Shown here: positions 51,779 to 60,930 of the stretch, piece by piece
Numbering within the stretch: the first letter of the stretch is position 1
Layout: the number at the start of each line of letters is the position of its first letter
Origin: Polyangiaceae bacterium
GTDB lineage: Bacteria; Myxococcota_A; Polyangia; Polyangiales; Polyangiaceae
Length of the DNA: 64,000 nt
Assembly (NCBI GenBank): GCA_947475525.1
Contig: CANJMI010000023.1
Coordinates: forward strand, 1-64,000
Reading direction: 5' to 3'
Translations under genes and position numbers: made by a program
The notes under the pieces: model-generated
The model's input: the letters and a program-made list of their open reading frames with translations, nothing else
Database searches by the model: none
Told to the model about the DNA's origin: nothing

Positions 51779-52725
51779 TTCAGGCACCTCGGCTTCGGCG
51801 CAATGCGGTAGCGCCGGTCGAACCCGACGTAGATCATGCACGACGCGGGCGTCTCTTTCAGCGCGCCGAAAGCTCCCGCTTTGAGCAGCTCGTCGAGCTT
51901 GGCCTTGACGGGAACGTCGCCCTTCTCGAGAAAAATATGAGCCACCCGGTCGGTCGCCACGTACTCCGCGAGCAGCGCCAGCAAGTACGGATCTTCGTAG
52001 CCGTGCACGATCGGCCGCGTGCGCTCATCGTGGCGCAATGCGCCGATCACCTCGATGAGCTTGCTGCGTTCGGCGGTCTTCGCCTTCCAGCAGACGTTCT
52101 CGCACTCGTCGTAGTCGTCCTGGTGCTTCCACTTGAGGGACGTACCGTCGAGCGGGGACACGAGCCGGTTGTAGTTGTCCTTGGTGTCGAACCGTTCGCT
52201 CGCTGCGTGCGTGCTGGTGATCACCATCGCCGGAACACCCTTCGCCCAAATCCCCCGGCGGTGAGCGATCGCGTCGCGCTGGGCCACCAGGAGCCGCATC
52301 GGAGCATCGCCGTCGACGCTCAGGACGTGGGCAAAGCCGTTCTTGATCTGGTCGTATTGGAGGTCCGGGCATATCGCGAGGAAGCGCCCGTAGCCGTCCT
52401 TTTCACTCGGATCCAGCGAGCAATTCCACAGGCCACGACGCGCGTTCAACGTCGCCTGTTTCGCCAGGGAATACATCTCGCGCACCGTCCAGCCGCCCCA
52501 TTGGTGCGCGGACCCGTACGACTCGAGCGTGTTGTAGCCAGCGAGTCGAGCCGCGCGGTTGCGATACGGGCCGGCGAGGGAGCGGAACGTGTCACCGTCG
52601 TTGAAATAAACGGGGGTGGCGACGCCGTTAATTTTGACCGTTCCGGTCTGCGCACGCCCGGGCGCGGCCCAAGCGACGACCGCGAGCCCAAGCAAACCGG
52701 CGAGAACGGATGCGCTTCGCTTCAC
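51775..52725 (-). CDS. Secreted staphylococcal-nuclease-like (SNase) domain protein
   Basis: GTG 52725 begins a signal peptide (VLAGLLGLAVVAWAAPGRA). The first domain shows SNase landmarks: FNDGDTFR, ARLAGYNTLES and YGRFLAICPD. In nuclease the second would be RLxxxDTPE, so Arg and Glu are kept but the Ca-ligand Asp is Asn. A C-terminal region of about 150 residues (DNYNRLVSPLDGTSLKW onward) is not recognised. First gene of the four-gene unit with the repeat lipoprotein and porin. Activity is uncertain. Confidence 0.65.
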   Translation of the reverse strand: MKRSASVLAGLLGLAVVAWAAPGRAQTGTVKINGVATPVYFNDGDTFRSLAGPYRNRAARLAGYNTLESYGSAHQWGGWTVREMYSLAKQATLNARRGLWNCSLDPSEKDGYGRFLAICPDLQYDQIKNGFAHVLSVDGDAPMRLLVAQRDAIAHRRGIWAKGVPAMVITSTHAASERFDTKDNYNRLVSPLDGTSLKWKHQDDYDECENVCWKAKTAERSKLIEVIGALRHDERTRPIVHGYEDPYLLALLAEYVATDRVAHIFLEKGDVPVKAKLDELLKAGAFGALKETPASCMIYVGFDRRYRIAPKPRCLK

Positions 52726-52814
52726 GACGCGTCGATAGCTACAGGCGGGGGCTCGATACGTCAACGAGCATGACACGGCTTTCGTCGATTCAAGATTCGT
52801 TCTAAACAGGGTGG

Positions 52815-53330
52815 ATGAGAACGTCCGCGCTGCTCGTTTCGACCACCCTTGTATTCGCTTGCGCGATAGACCGTTTTCCGGCGCCCGGGAGCGACTTGGC
52901 GACGACCGCGACGAGCACGAGCACCACCACCAGCACCACCAGCACCGCGAGTGGGGGGGGCGAGCTCGAAGACGACGACGCGCTCTGCGCCGATGGAAAG
53001 GACAACGACGGCAACGGCATGACCGATTGTTGCGACCCGAGTTGCCAACCGGACAACGCCCCGGGCGTCACGGTTTGCGTCGGCGACGGCTCCGCGGAGT
53101 TGGGCGACGCGCTCTGCGACGATTGCATCGACAACGACAAAAACGGCTACGTCGACTGCAAGGACTTCGGCTGCTCGAAAGACATGACCGTCACGGTGTG
53201 CGGCCACGAAGACACCGATGCGCTCTGCTCGGACGGCACCGACAACGACGGCAACAACTTCATCGATTGCAAAGACTTCAACTGCTGCAAAAATTCGCAA
53301 GTCACCGTCTGCGCGAACGGATGCATGTAA
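52815..53330 (+). CDS. Lipoprotein with three MopE-like Asp/Cys repeats
   Basis: The 171-residue product has a lipoprotein signal (ALLVSTTLVFAC), a Thr/Ser-rich linker (TATSTSTTTSTTSTASGGG) and three repeats (CADGKDNDGNGMTDCCDPSC, CDDCIDNDKNGYVDC, CSDGTDNDGNNFIDCKDFNC). It is divergent from the four-gene unit carrying the other 12 repeats, 89 bp away, and likely belongs to the same system. Confidence 0.8.
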   Translation: MRTSALLVSTTLVFACAIDRFPAPGSDLATTATSTSTTTSTTSTASGGGELEDDDALCADGKDNDGNGMTDCCDPSCQPDNAPGVTVCVGDGSAELGDALCDDCIDNDKNGYVDCKDFGCSKDMTVTVCGHEDTDALCSDGTDNDGNNFIDCKDFNCCKNSQVTVCANGCM

Positions 53331-53388
53331 ACTTTCTGCGTGAACGCGCGATGCTCTGGCCCAAGCGGGGCCTCACCCCGCCGGCTGC

Positions 53389-53462
53389 GCGCCCGTAGCT
53401 CAACTGGATAGAGCAGCGGCCTTCTAAGCCGCCGGTCGGTGGTTCGAATCCACCCGGGCGTA
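53389..53462 (+). tRNA. tRNA-Arg (TCT anticodon)
   Basis: Cloverleaf: acceptor GCGCCCG/CGGGCGT with a G-T pair at the end, D stem GCTC/GAGC, anticodon stem GCGGC/GCCGC, loop CTTCTAA with anticodon TCT, T arm GGTGG-TTCGAAT-CCACC, discriminator A and no full encoded CCA. Confidence 0.93.
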
Positions 53463-53501
53463 CCGAATCTGACCCCCCACCACGCACCGCGCGAGGAACC
53501 G

Positions 53502-54704
53502 ATGCCTGCAAGCGACGACCTCTTCAACCTGATCCCCGAGCCAATTCATTACGAGGACGCGCGAGGGAGAATTCTTGCCGCGAACCCCGCATGGCTCGAA
53601 GCTTTCGGCTACGAGGCCGCGGACGTCGTTGGGCAGCCCGCAACGAAATACCTGCTCGTCTCGTCCGGGACCTCCGTCTCTGCCGCCGTCTTGCTCGAAG
53701 CCCCTCAGTCCTTGATTCCAAGTGACGAGGAAGGCGAGCGTTTCACCGTGCTTTGTCACGGCGGAAACCACAAGCCGGTGCTGCGGCGCTGCATCATCGA
53801 AGGGGACCGTCGCCTCGTCATTCTCCGCGACCTGATGGCCGAGATCCACCGCTCGCGCCTCACCGCTCAGCAGGAGCGCCTCGCGTCCGTGGGCATGCTC
53901 GCCGCAGGGATCGCCCACGAAATCAACAATCCCATCGGCTTCATAAGCTCGATGCTCAATACGATCGAGCGCTACTCGAAACGCATCGGAGAGATGCTCA
54001 GCGGATACCGCGCCCTCGACAGCGTCGAGAGCATCGATGACCTCGGTGCGAAGCTCGACAAACTCGACGGCCAGTGGCAGGCGCAGAACATCGAGTTTGC
54101 GATCTCGAGCATTCCGGACTTGCTCTCGCGGTGCAAAGAGGGAGCGAGCCGCGTCAAGCACATCGTCGACGACCTTCGCTCGTTCGCGCGCAACGACGAC
54201 GACATCGACGCGCTGATTAGCGTGAACGACGTCATCGAGTCGTCGCTCAACATCGGCTGGAACGAGATCAAGTACAAAGCCGAGGTCGAAAAAGAGCTTG
54301 GTGTGACGCCCGAGATCCACGGCAACAAAGGTCGACTCGTGAGTGTTTTCGTCAATCTCTTCGTCAACGCGGCGCAGGCGATCCCCGAAAAAGGAACGAT
54401 CACGATTCGCACCGAAACCTCGGGCCGATGGGTCAAGACGACGGTAACCGACACGGGCTGCGGCATCGCTCCCGAGCACCGCGCCAAGATCTTCGACCCG
54501 TTCTTCACGACGAAGCCGGTCGGCATCGGCACGGGTCTCGGGTTGAATCTCGTCTACAACATCCTGCAACAGCACGGCGGCGAGATCACGGTTGAGAGCG
54601 AGGTCGGCAAAGGCACGACCTTCGTGATCAAGCTTCCGATTCGCGGCGCCACCACAGTGCACGCGCCGGAATCGCTCGCCCCTTCGCCGGAGCTGCTCGA
54701 ATGA
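53502..54704 (+). CDS. Cytoplasmic PAS-domain sensor histidine kinase
   Basis: ATG 53502 has GAGGA just upstream; the frame runs back into the tRNA and is not coding there. About 400 residues: a PAS domain (about 5-110: EPIHYEDARGRILAANPAWLEAFGYEAADVVGQ), H box LAAGIAHEINNPIGF, a long helical dimerisation region, N box VFVNLFVNAAQAI, G1 DTGCGIAPEHRAKIFDPFFTTK and G2 GTGLGLNLV, all intact. No membrane segment. It overlaps the receiver gene by 4 nt, so the two form a phosphorelay. Confidence 0.93.
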   Translation: MPASDDLFNLIPEPIHYEDARGRILAANPAWLEAFGYEAADVVGQPATKYLLVSSGTSVSAAVLLEAPQSLIPSDEEGERFTVLCHGGNHKPVLRRCIIEGDRRLVILRDLMAEIHRSRLTAQQERLASVGMLAAGIAHEINNPIGFISSMLNTIERYSKRIGEMLSGYRALDSVESIDDLGAKLDKLDGQWQAQNIEFAISSIPDLLSRCKEGASRVKHIVDDLRSFARNDDDIDALISVNDVIESSLNIGWNEIKYKAEVEKELGVTPEIHGNKGRLVSVFVNLFVNAAQAIPEKGTITIRTETSGRWVKTTVTDTGCGIAPEHRAKIFDPFFTTKPVGIGTGLGLNLVYNILQQHGGEITVESEVGKGTTFVIKLPIRGATTVHAPESLAPSPELLE

Positions 54705-55540
54705 CCGTGATCCCACGACGTCGCCAGACCCAGGTCACACGCTCCGACAACCGCGTCCTCTTCGTAGACGACGAGGAAGGCGTGCTCGTGGCACTGCAGC
54801 ACATGGTGGCCGAAACCGACCTCGCGCCAATGGTTGCGTCCAGCGGGGCGGCAGCGCTCGAGATGCTCGCGACGCACGGTCCGGTGGCCCTCGTTCTGTC
54901 GGATTACCGCATGCCCGGCATGACGGGCGTCGACTTGTTGCGCGAGGTCCACCTTCTCTACCCGAAGACCCGTCGTCTCATTCTGAGCGGCTACGCCGAG
55001 ACGCACGCTGTGATGGAGGCCATCAACGAGGGCCACGTCGATAGGTTCCTCGCGAAGCCCTGGAACGACCAGAAGCTCGTCTTGGCGTTGGTCGAGGCCG
55101 TGAACCAGTACCGCAAAGAAATCGAGAACGAGCGGATGGTCCAGAAGCTCGAAGAGCGCAACCTCGAGCTCGAGCGCGTGAACGAGGAACTCGAGGAAAA
55201 AGTCCGCACGAGCATCGTTGATCTCGAGTCGACCGCGTTGTTCACGGCACACGAGTTTTTGGAGCGTTTGCCCTATGCGCTCTACGGCTTCGACTCGAAC
55301 CGCCGCCTCGTCGCGGTGAACGAACTCGGGCGTGCGTTCGCGAACACGGCGACGCCGCCTTCCGTCGGAGATTCGCTCGCGTCCGTGCTTCCACCGGCGA
55401 TGGTGCCCATCGTCGACGAGGCGATAAGTTTCGGTCAGCCGAAGAGCGGAACTGTGCCGGCGAGCGGCCTAAGTTACGATCTCGAGTTCGTTGCGCTCGG
55501 TGCAAAGCGCTGCGTCATGGTGCTGCTGAGGCGACTGTGA
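54701..55540 (+). CDS. Response regulator with coiled coil and C-terminal PAS-like domain
   Basis: 279 residues: receiver domain (about 17-135) with FVDDEEG, phospho-acceptor Asp68 (LVLSDYRMPGMTG) and LAKPWND; a coiled coil (KEIENERMVQKLEERNLELE, about 140-175); and a PAS-like domain (FLERLPYALYGFDSNRRLVAVNELG to the end). There is no DNA-binding or enzymatic output, so it likely signals through protein contacts. The start overlaps the kinase stop (ATGA). Confidence 0.88.
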   Translation: MTVIPRRRQTQVTRSDNRVLFVDDEEGVLVALQHMVAETDLAPMVASSGAAALEMLATHGPVALVLSDYRMPGMTGVDLLREVHLLYPKTRRLILSGYAETHAVMEAINEGHVDRFLAKPWNDQKLVLALVEAVNQYRKEIENERMVQKLEERNLELERVNEELEEKVRTSIVDLESTALFTAHEFLERLPYALYGFDSNRRLVAVNELGRAFANTATPPSVGDSLASVLPPAMVPIVDEAISFGQPKSGTVPASGLSYDLEFVALGAKRCVMVLLRRL

Positions 55541-55643
55541 TGCGGCACGTCTCCCGAAGTCCTTACCTTGAAACTAGCCAAGTTCGCGAATCGGCGCGAG
55601 TATGCGCGATGCTGAGATCGGGGGAGCGACTCTTGGAGGCCAC

Positions 55644-56186
55644 GTGCTAGCGGTACTTTTCGTAGATGACGAGGCGGGCGTCCGTGAGGCGGTGCGTCAC
55701 TTGATGATGGAAGAGCCCGACATCGAGCTCATTCTCGCGGAGAGTGCGGACGCGGCGTTGGCCGTCCTCGCCGACCGTGCCATCGACGTCCTCGTCAGCG
55801 ACCAGCAAATGCCAGGCATGAAAGGCCTCGAGCTCATGCGCGCGGCGCGCCAAGTTGCACCCGACACCGTGCGCATCTTGCTCTCGGGGCAGGTCGACCT
55901 CTCCCAAGTGACCGCGGCGTTCAACGACGGCCTGCTCGCCCGATTCATGGTCAAGCCGTGGAAAGATGAAGAGCTCGTCGGCGCCGTCCGCCAAGGGCTG
56001 CGTCAACGGCGCGCGCTCACCGAGAGCCGTGACCTTCTGGCGCAATACGAGCGTCTCAGGCAACAGATGGATGAACTCGGTCGTGCTGTCCGCGCGACCT
56101 GCCTCTCGCTCCGAGCCGATGCCGGCGCCGAGAAAGACGGCGAGTTTCTCCGCAACCAGCTCGCTCGTGGAGGCAAGCATGATTGA
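55644..56186 (+). CDS. Stand-alone response regulator (receiver domain plus helical tail)
   Basis: GTG 55644 is chosen because GGAGG lies 4 nt upstream; an in-frame ATG at 55602 has no ribosome site. The 180-residue product has a receiver (VLFVDDEAG, Asp53 in VLVSDQQMPGMKG, MVKPWKDEE) like that of the preceding regulator, and a C-terminal helix or coiled coil. Its stop overlaps the start of the CBS protein by 8 nt. Confidence 0.85.
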   Translation: MLAVLFVDDEAGVREAVRHLMMEEPDIELILAESADAALAVLADRAIDVLVSDQQMPGMKGLELMRAARQVAPDTVRILLSGQVDLSQVTAAFNDGLLARFMVKPWKDEELVGAVRQGLRQRRALTESRDLLAQYERLRQQMDELGRAVRATCLSLRADAGAEKDGEFLRNQLARGGKHD

Positions 56187-57294
56187 CTCAATGGGCAGCG
56201 TGCTAATCGACATTCTCGATCGGCTCTCGAGCGGAAAGGAGATCTTTTACCGCTACGTAAAGACCGCGGGCGATCTCATGGACAAGAACTTCGAGCCAGT
56301 CCGGTTCGAAGACAAGGTCGGGGCCGTTTGGACTCGAATGGCCGACGAAGGTCTCGATGATTTTCCCGTCGTCGTCGAAGAAGAAGACAAAAAGGGCGTC
56401 GCGCGGAGCGTCGTCGTCGGCTCGGCTCGACGCAAGGACATCGCGATCGCGCTTTCGAGTTTCGCTGCGTCCGCGAGCCAGCTTCCATCGGACGACAAGC
56501 TCCTAAAGAGTCCCATCAGCCGCGTCATCACCCGCGGCGTCACGACCCTGCGGGCGGAGACCCCACTCTTCGAAGCCGTCAACCGACTGCTACGCGACGG
56601 ACTCGAGACCGTGGCGATCGTCACGGCCGGAGAGGAATACCTCGGCGTCCTCAGCATCCTCGACGTCATCCGCAGCTTCCTGCGACTCGATACGCTGCGG
56701 CGCGCGCGAGAAGTCGGCACCGAGGACAAAGAACCGACCCGCCTCGTCGACCTCATCGGCAGCGCGACCGAAGCGCAGCCGACAGACGTTCTCGTCGGAA
56801 CCTTCCTCGCGCGGGTGAAGGACGTCATGAACAAGAACGTCGGCACATTGCGCAATGAAGATCGCCTCGTCGACGCGATCCGCATCATGGACCGCAAGAA
56901 GCTCGAATACGTCTTCATCCTGAACGAGCGTGACAAAGTCCGCGGCGTGCTCCTCGAGACGTCGATCCAAATGGCGCTCCCGCCCGCCGACGTTCGGGAC
57001 GCGAGCGGCTCGAAAAGTGGGCTTCGCTACGACACCGAAGACAAAGCGGTGCAAGAGATCCTTGCGCTGCCGGTGGCAAACGCGATGGTCAGAGCGGCGA
57101 CCGCCGTGCAGCTCGACGACACGCTCCTCAAGGCTTGCGAGCGACTCTGCCGTCCCGGCGTTCAGGTGCTTCCCGTCTTCGACGCGACGGGCGTAAAACT
57201 CGTCGGCGCGGTGAGTCGGCGGGATCTGTTACGCGTCATGATCGCGGTCGGCGAATTGGCGGCGAAACGTGGCCTCCTCGCCGACAACGCGTAG
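56179..57294 (+). CDS. Protein with four CBS motifs (two Bateman modules)
   Basis: ATG 56179 has GGAGG 5 nt upstream. The product of about 371 residues consists almost only of four CBS repeats: around residues 30-95 (VGAVWTRMADEGLDDFPVVV), 113-170 (ISRVITRGVTTLRAETPLFEAV), 214-270 (VKDVMNKNVGTLRNEDRLVDAI) and 300-360 (VANAMVRAATAVQLDDTLLKAC). CBS pairs bind adenine nucleotides and sense energy state. It is translationally coupled to the receiver gene, linking nucleotide sensing to the phosphorelay (inference). Confidence 0.88.
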   Translation: MIDSMGSVLIDILDRLSSGKEIFYRYVKTAGDLMDKNFEPVRFEDKVGAVWTRMADEGLDDFPVVVEEEDKKGVARSVVVGSARRKDIAIALSSFAASASQLPSDDKLLKSPISRVITRGVTTLRAETPLFEAVNRLLRDGLETVAIVTAGEEYLGVLSILDVIRSFLRLDTLRRAREVGTEDKEPTRLVDLIGSATEAQPTDVLVGTFLARVKDVMNKNVGTLRNEDRLVDAIRIMDRKKLEYVFILNERDKVRGVLLETSIQMALPPADVRDASGSKSGLRYDTEDKAVQEILALPVANAMVRAATAVQLDDTLLKACERLCRPGVQVLPVFDATGVKLVGAVSRRDLLRVMIAVGELAAKRGLLADNA

Positions 57295-57354
57295 CCCGCG
57301 AGCCTTCGAACACGGGGCGGGCGCGCGCCCCCGCGAGCTGATACCATTCGACGG

Positions 57355-59154
57355 ATGAATCGTTGGCTTCGCCTTGCCTCGGTCGCACTCGTTGGAATCA
57401 TCGTCGCGGCAAGCTGTTCGGCATCCAAGACGAACACCTTCTCGAAGACGGGAGCATCGAGCGCGGCTGTCGGCGGCGCCGGCGGAGTGGGCGGCGATTC
57501 GAGCCTGACCGGCTTGAACATCGGAGGCTCGAGCGGAACCGGCGCGCCATGCGAACAGCCTTGCTCGAGCGATTACCACTCGGTCATCGACTGCGACGGC
57601 AACCTCGTCGAGCAGTGCTCCGGCACCAATGGCTGCGACCCGAAAGAGGGCACCTGCGCCGACGCCTGCCAAGTGGCCGTCAAAAATAAGCTCTCGGTCG
57701 GCTGCGACTACTACGCCACCTACATGGACGCGTACGGCGGCAATTGCTTTGCCGCGTTCGTCGCCAACACGTGGAACACCCCGGCTCACATCAAAGTCGA
57801 GTTCAACGGGCAGCAGATGAATCTCGCGCAATTTGCCTACACGGCGAGCGGCTCCGGCCCAAATCTCACCTACAAACCCTTCGATCCTGTGGCAGGCCTC
57901 GCGTCCGGTGAGGTGGTCATCCTGTTCCTCGCAGGCGAACTTGGGGTGCCCGGGCCAGGCTCCGCGTTTTGCCCGGTTTCGCCGGCGGTCCCGACCCTCA
58001 CCGCGCGGCTCAGCGGCACCGCGATTGGAAAGTCGTTCCACATCACCGCGGACGTCCCGGTCGTCACCTACCAGATCAATCCTTACGGGGGCGGAAGCGC
58101 CGCGGTCACCGGGGCGTCGCTGCTACTCCCAACGAGCGTGTGGGGGACAAACTACATCGCCGTCAACGCCTATGAAGCGAACGACGTCGCGAACCCATCG
58201 ATGAACATCGTGGCGGCGGAGGACAACACCAAAGTGACGCTCTTGCCGATCAATCCGGTGCAAGGCGGCAATGGCGTCCCAGCGGGCCCAGCGAACTTGC
58301 CGCTCGTGTTCACCCTCAACAAGGGGCAACAAGCGCAGATTTCACAGAGCCTGTTTCTCACCGGCAGTGTCCTTCAATCCGACAAGCCGGTGGGCTTCAT
58401 GGCCGGGCACGTCTGTTCGTTCATCCCGAAAGGCGTCGCCTACTGCGACCACGACGAGCAGATGATCCCACCGGTTCCGGCCCTCGGTAGCGAGTACGCG
58501 GGCGTGATGTACCGCCCTCGGAAGGGCGAACAGGCCATTTGGCGCATCATTGGGGCAGTCGATGAAACCTCGCTCAGCTGGTCGCAAGCTGTCGGCGGTC
58601 CCACGACACTCTATCGCGGGCAGGTCGTCGAGTTCATCACGGGGACGCCGTTCGTCGTAGCGAGCCAAGACAAGGAGCACCCGTTCATCCTCTTCGAGCA
58701 CATGAGCGGCTCGCAGTGGATGAGCGGCACACTCGACGGCTACGGCGATGCCGATGCCGTGCTCAGCGTGCCCACCCAACAATACCTGCGCGAGTACGTC
58801 TTTTTCGCCGATCCGAGCTACCCCGAAACGAACCTCGTCATCGTCCGCGTTCCCGACAAAAACGGGAAGTTTGCGGACGTCGAGCTCGACTGCGCAGGAA
58901 AGCTCACGAACTGGCAGAAGGTCGGCGACTACGAGTGGACGCGGACCGATCTCATCACCGGCGACTTCAAGCCCGTCGGCAACTGCACCACAGGTCGCCG
59001 CCAGATGAAGAGCGCAAACCCGTTCGGCCTCTGGGTTTGGGGCTGGGGCACACCGGAGACCAGCTTTTTCACGGAGAACGTGTCGTACGGCTACCCCGGC
59101 GGAATGAATGTGACGCCGATAAACAACGTCGTCATCGTCCCCGATCCGAAGTAG
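57355..59154 (+). CDS. IgGFc-binding-domain lipoprotein
   Basis: 599 residues: lipoprotein signal (LVGIIVAASC), a Gly/Ser linker, a short Cys-rich segment (CEQPCSSDYHSVIDCDGNLV to CADAC), then a large domain with the phrases PVVTYQINPYGGG, LLLPTSVWGTNYIAVNAYE, VAAEDNTKVTLLP and PVGFMAGHVCSFIPKGVAYCDHDEQMIPPV that match the IgGFc-binding family common in myxobacteria. A surface adhesive role is assumed for the family but not shown. Confidence 0.85.
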   Translation: MNRWLRLASVALVGIIVAASCSASKTNTFSKTGASSAAVGGAGGVGGDSSLTGLNIGGSSGTGAPCEQPCSSDYHSVIDCDGNLVEQCSGTNGCDPKEGTCADACQVAVKNKLSVGCDYYATYMDAYGGNCFAAFVANTWNTPAHIKVEFNGQQMNLAQFAYTASGSGPNLTYKPFDPVAGLASGEVVILFLAGELGVPGPGSAFCPVSPAVPTLTARLSGTAIGKSFHITADVPVVTYQINPYGGGSAAVTGASLLLPTSVWGTNYIAVNAYEANDVANPSMNIVAAEDNTKVTLLPINPVQGGNGVPAGPANLPLVFTLNKGQQAQISQSLFLTGSVLQSDKPVGFMAGHVCSFIPKGVAYCDHDEQMIPPVPALGSEYAGVMYRPRKGEQAIWRIIGAVDETSLSWSQAVGGPTTLYRGQVVEFITGTPFVVASQDKEHPFILFEHMSGSQWMSGTLDGYGDADAVLSVPTQQYLREYVFFADPSYPETNLVIVRVPDKNGKFADVELDCAGKLTNWQKVGDYEWTRTDLITGDFKPVGNCTTGRRQMKSANPFGLWVWGWGTPETSFFTENVSYGYPGGMNVTPINNVVIVPDPK

Positions 59155-59220
59155 CCCGAGCGGTAGCCCGAGCGCACCGACCGACTGGAAACGAGGCGGC
59201 CATATGCTAGCGTCCGAGGC

Positions 59221-60894
59221 ATGGCGTTCTCGCACCTCCGTGTCGTTTTTCGGTCCGCGCTCGCATGGCTCGGGGCGGGCGCTCTCGTCGTAGCCGCGTG
59301 CGAGACGAGCGAGCCGGATGACGTGCGGATCCCCGAAGGCGCGGTGCAGTACCACGCTCACGTTCGACCGATCTTCGAAGCGCGCTGCGTGGGGTGTCAT
59401 CAAGCGGGGGGCATCGCTCCATTCTCGATGCAGTATGACCCCGCGCAATGGGCTGCGGGCGCGCCCTCGTGGGTGCAAAGTGCCCTCGACTCCATCGACC
59501 ACGGCACGATGCCGCCATGGTTGCCCGCCGACGGCTGCCGCGATCTCGCATACGAGCGAAGACTCACCGCGGATGAACACGCCCTCCTCGCCGAGTGGGC
59601 GAAACAAGGTTTCGTGCAAGGTTCCTCGGTCACCTACCCCGGGCCGCGCGCCGTCGACGCCCCGCCAGACCTCGGCCCAGCGACCATCGAAGTCCAACCG
59701 GCGAGCGGCTACGCGCCGCGCGAGGACCGCACCGACGATTACCGCTGTTTCGTGCTACCCCACGACTTCGCCGAAGACACGTACCTCACGGCGTCCGCCG
59801 TCGTGCCCGGCAACACGGCCATCGTGCATCATGCGCTCCTCTTCTTGATCGAGCCCGCCACCCTGCCCGCCATCGCGAAGCTCGAAGCGAAGGACCCGGA
59901 GCCCGGCTACGCCTGTTACGGCGGCCCCGGCGGCGGCGCGTTGACCACGCTCGGCGCGTGGGTTCCAGGCTCGGTCACAATTCCAAGGGATCCTGGCTCC
60001 GCACTCGTCATCCCGAAGGGCTCGAAGGTCGTCCTTCAAATGCACTACAACACGCTCTCCATCGTCGGCACCAAGCCCCCCGAAGAGCGCTCCACCGTTC
60101 AGCTCTGGACCTCGACGACGAAGCCAGCCTACCGCGTCGAGCTGCTGCCGCTCGCCCACCTCGACCTCGCGATCAAGCCGGGCGACGCAAAGAGTCTCCA
60201 AGAGCGCGTCTTCCACATGCCCGTCGACGGCACACTCGTGATGCTCGCGCCGCACATGCACGTGCTCGGTCAGCACATCCGAGGGACGCTCGAAGGCAGC
60301 GGCTCGGGCATGGCACCGAGCGACCAGAACGCGTGTTTGATCGACATCCCTCAGTGGGATTTCCACTGGCAACAAATGTACGCCTTGCCCACCACGACCG
60401 AAGTGGCCGTCAAAAAAGGTGACCGGCTGAAGCTCAGCTGCACCTACGACAACTCGGCCGAAAATCAGCCGTTTATCGACGGGAAAAAGAAGCTCTCCGA
60501 GGAGGTTTGGTGGGGCGAAGGCACCCTCGACGAGATGTGCCTGATGTTCGTCGGCGTGAAGGTCCCATTCGCAACGCCCGACTTTCGTTGCGGGGCCTTC
60601 GCGAGCTGCTTCGAGACCTGCAAGCCGGGCGACGCGACCTGCTTTTTTGACTGCGCAACCGTCGGCGGGGGGCAATGCCCCAATTGCATGGTCCGCGCCG
60701 TCGCCCAGTGCTCGCTCGCCTCGTGCGGAACCGAGGCGGCTGCGCTGCAGAAATGCACCGCCGCATGCGCGGCGAACGGCCCGGGTTGTTTGACCCGCAC
60801 CTGCAGCACCGAGTTCGCGACCTTCTACGGCTGCGCCGATCCCCACGTACGCAACGGCGACTGCAAGACGGCGCTCGCCAGCTGCGGCGAATAG
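59221..60894 (+). CDS. PHM-like copper type II monooxygenase-fold lipoprotein with heme motif
   Basis: 557 residues: lipoprotein signal (LGAGALVVAAC); a cytochrome-c-like segment with CVGCH (residues 56-60) and a candidate Met ligand in GTMPPWLP; then a region with PHM/DBH-type copper motifs, VHHALLFLIEP, LQMHYN and APHMHVLGQHIRG; then a C-terminal Cys-rich domain of about 110 residues (FRCGAFASCFETC, CFFDCATVGGGQCPNC and so on). Heme plus copper suggests electron delivery to an oxidative reaction on the cell surface. Confidence 0.8.
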   Translation: MAFSHLRVVFRSALAWLGAGALVVAACETSEPDDVRIPEGAVQYHAHVRPIFEARCVGCHQAGGIAPFSMQYDPAQWAAGAPSWVQSALDSIDHGTMPPWLPADGCRDLAYERRLTADEHALLAEWAKQGFVQGSSVTYPGPRAVDAPPDLGPATIEVQPASGYAPREDRTDDYRCFVLPHDFAEDTYLTASAVVPGNTAIVHHALLFLIEPATLPAIAKLEAKDPEPGYACYGGPGGGALTTLGAWVPGSVTIPRDPGSALVIPKGSKVVLQMHYNTLSIVGTKPPEERSTVQLWTSTTKPAYRVELLPLAHLDLAIKPGDAKSLQERVFHMPVDGTLVMLAPHMHVLGQHIRGTLEGSGSGMAPSDQNACLIDIPQWDFHWQQMYALPTTTEVAVKKGDRLKLSCTYDNSAENQPFIDGKKKLSEEVWWGEGTLDEMCLMFVGVKVPFATPDFRCGAFASCFETCKPGDATCFFDCATVGGGQCPNCMVRAVAQCSLASCGTEAAALQKCTAACAANGPGCLTRTCSTEFATFYGCADPHVRNGDCKTALASCGE

Positions 60895-60930
60895 CTCAAG
60901 GACCGCGCCGACCGGCCGTTCTCCCGAGCG

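Noticed and set aside
53424-54716. 430-codon minus-strand frame opposite the PAS kinase
   Set aside because: It overlaps the tRNA-Arg and the intact histidine kinase; it is a shadow.
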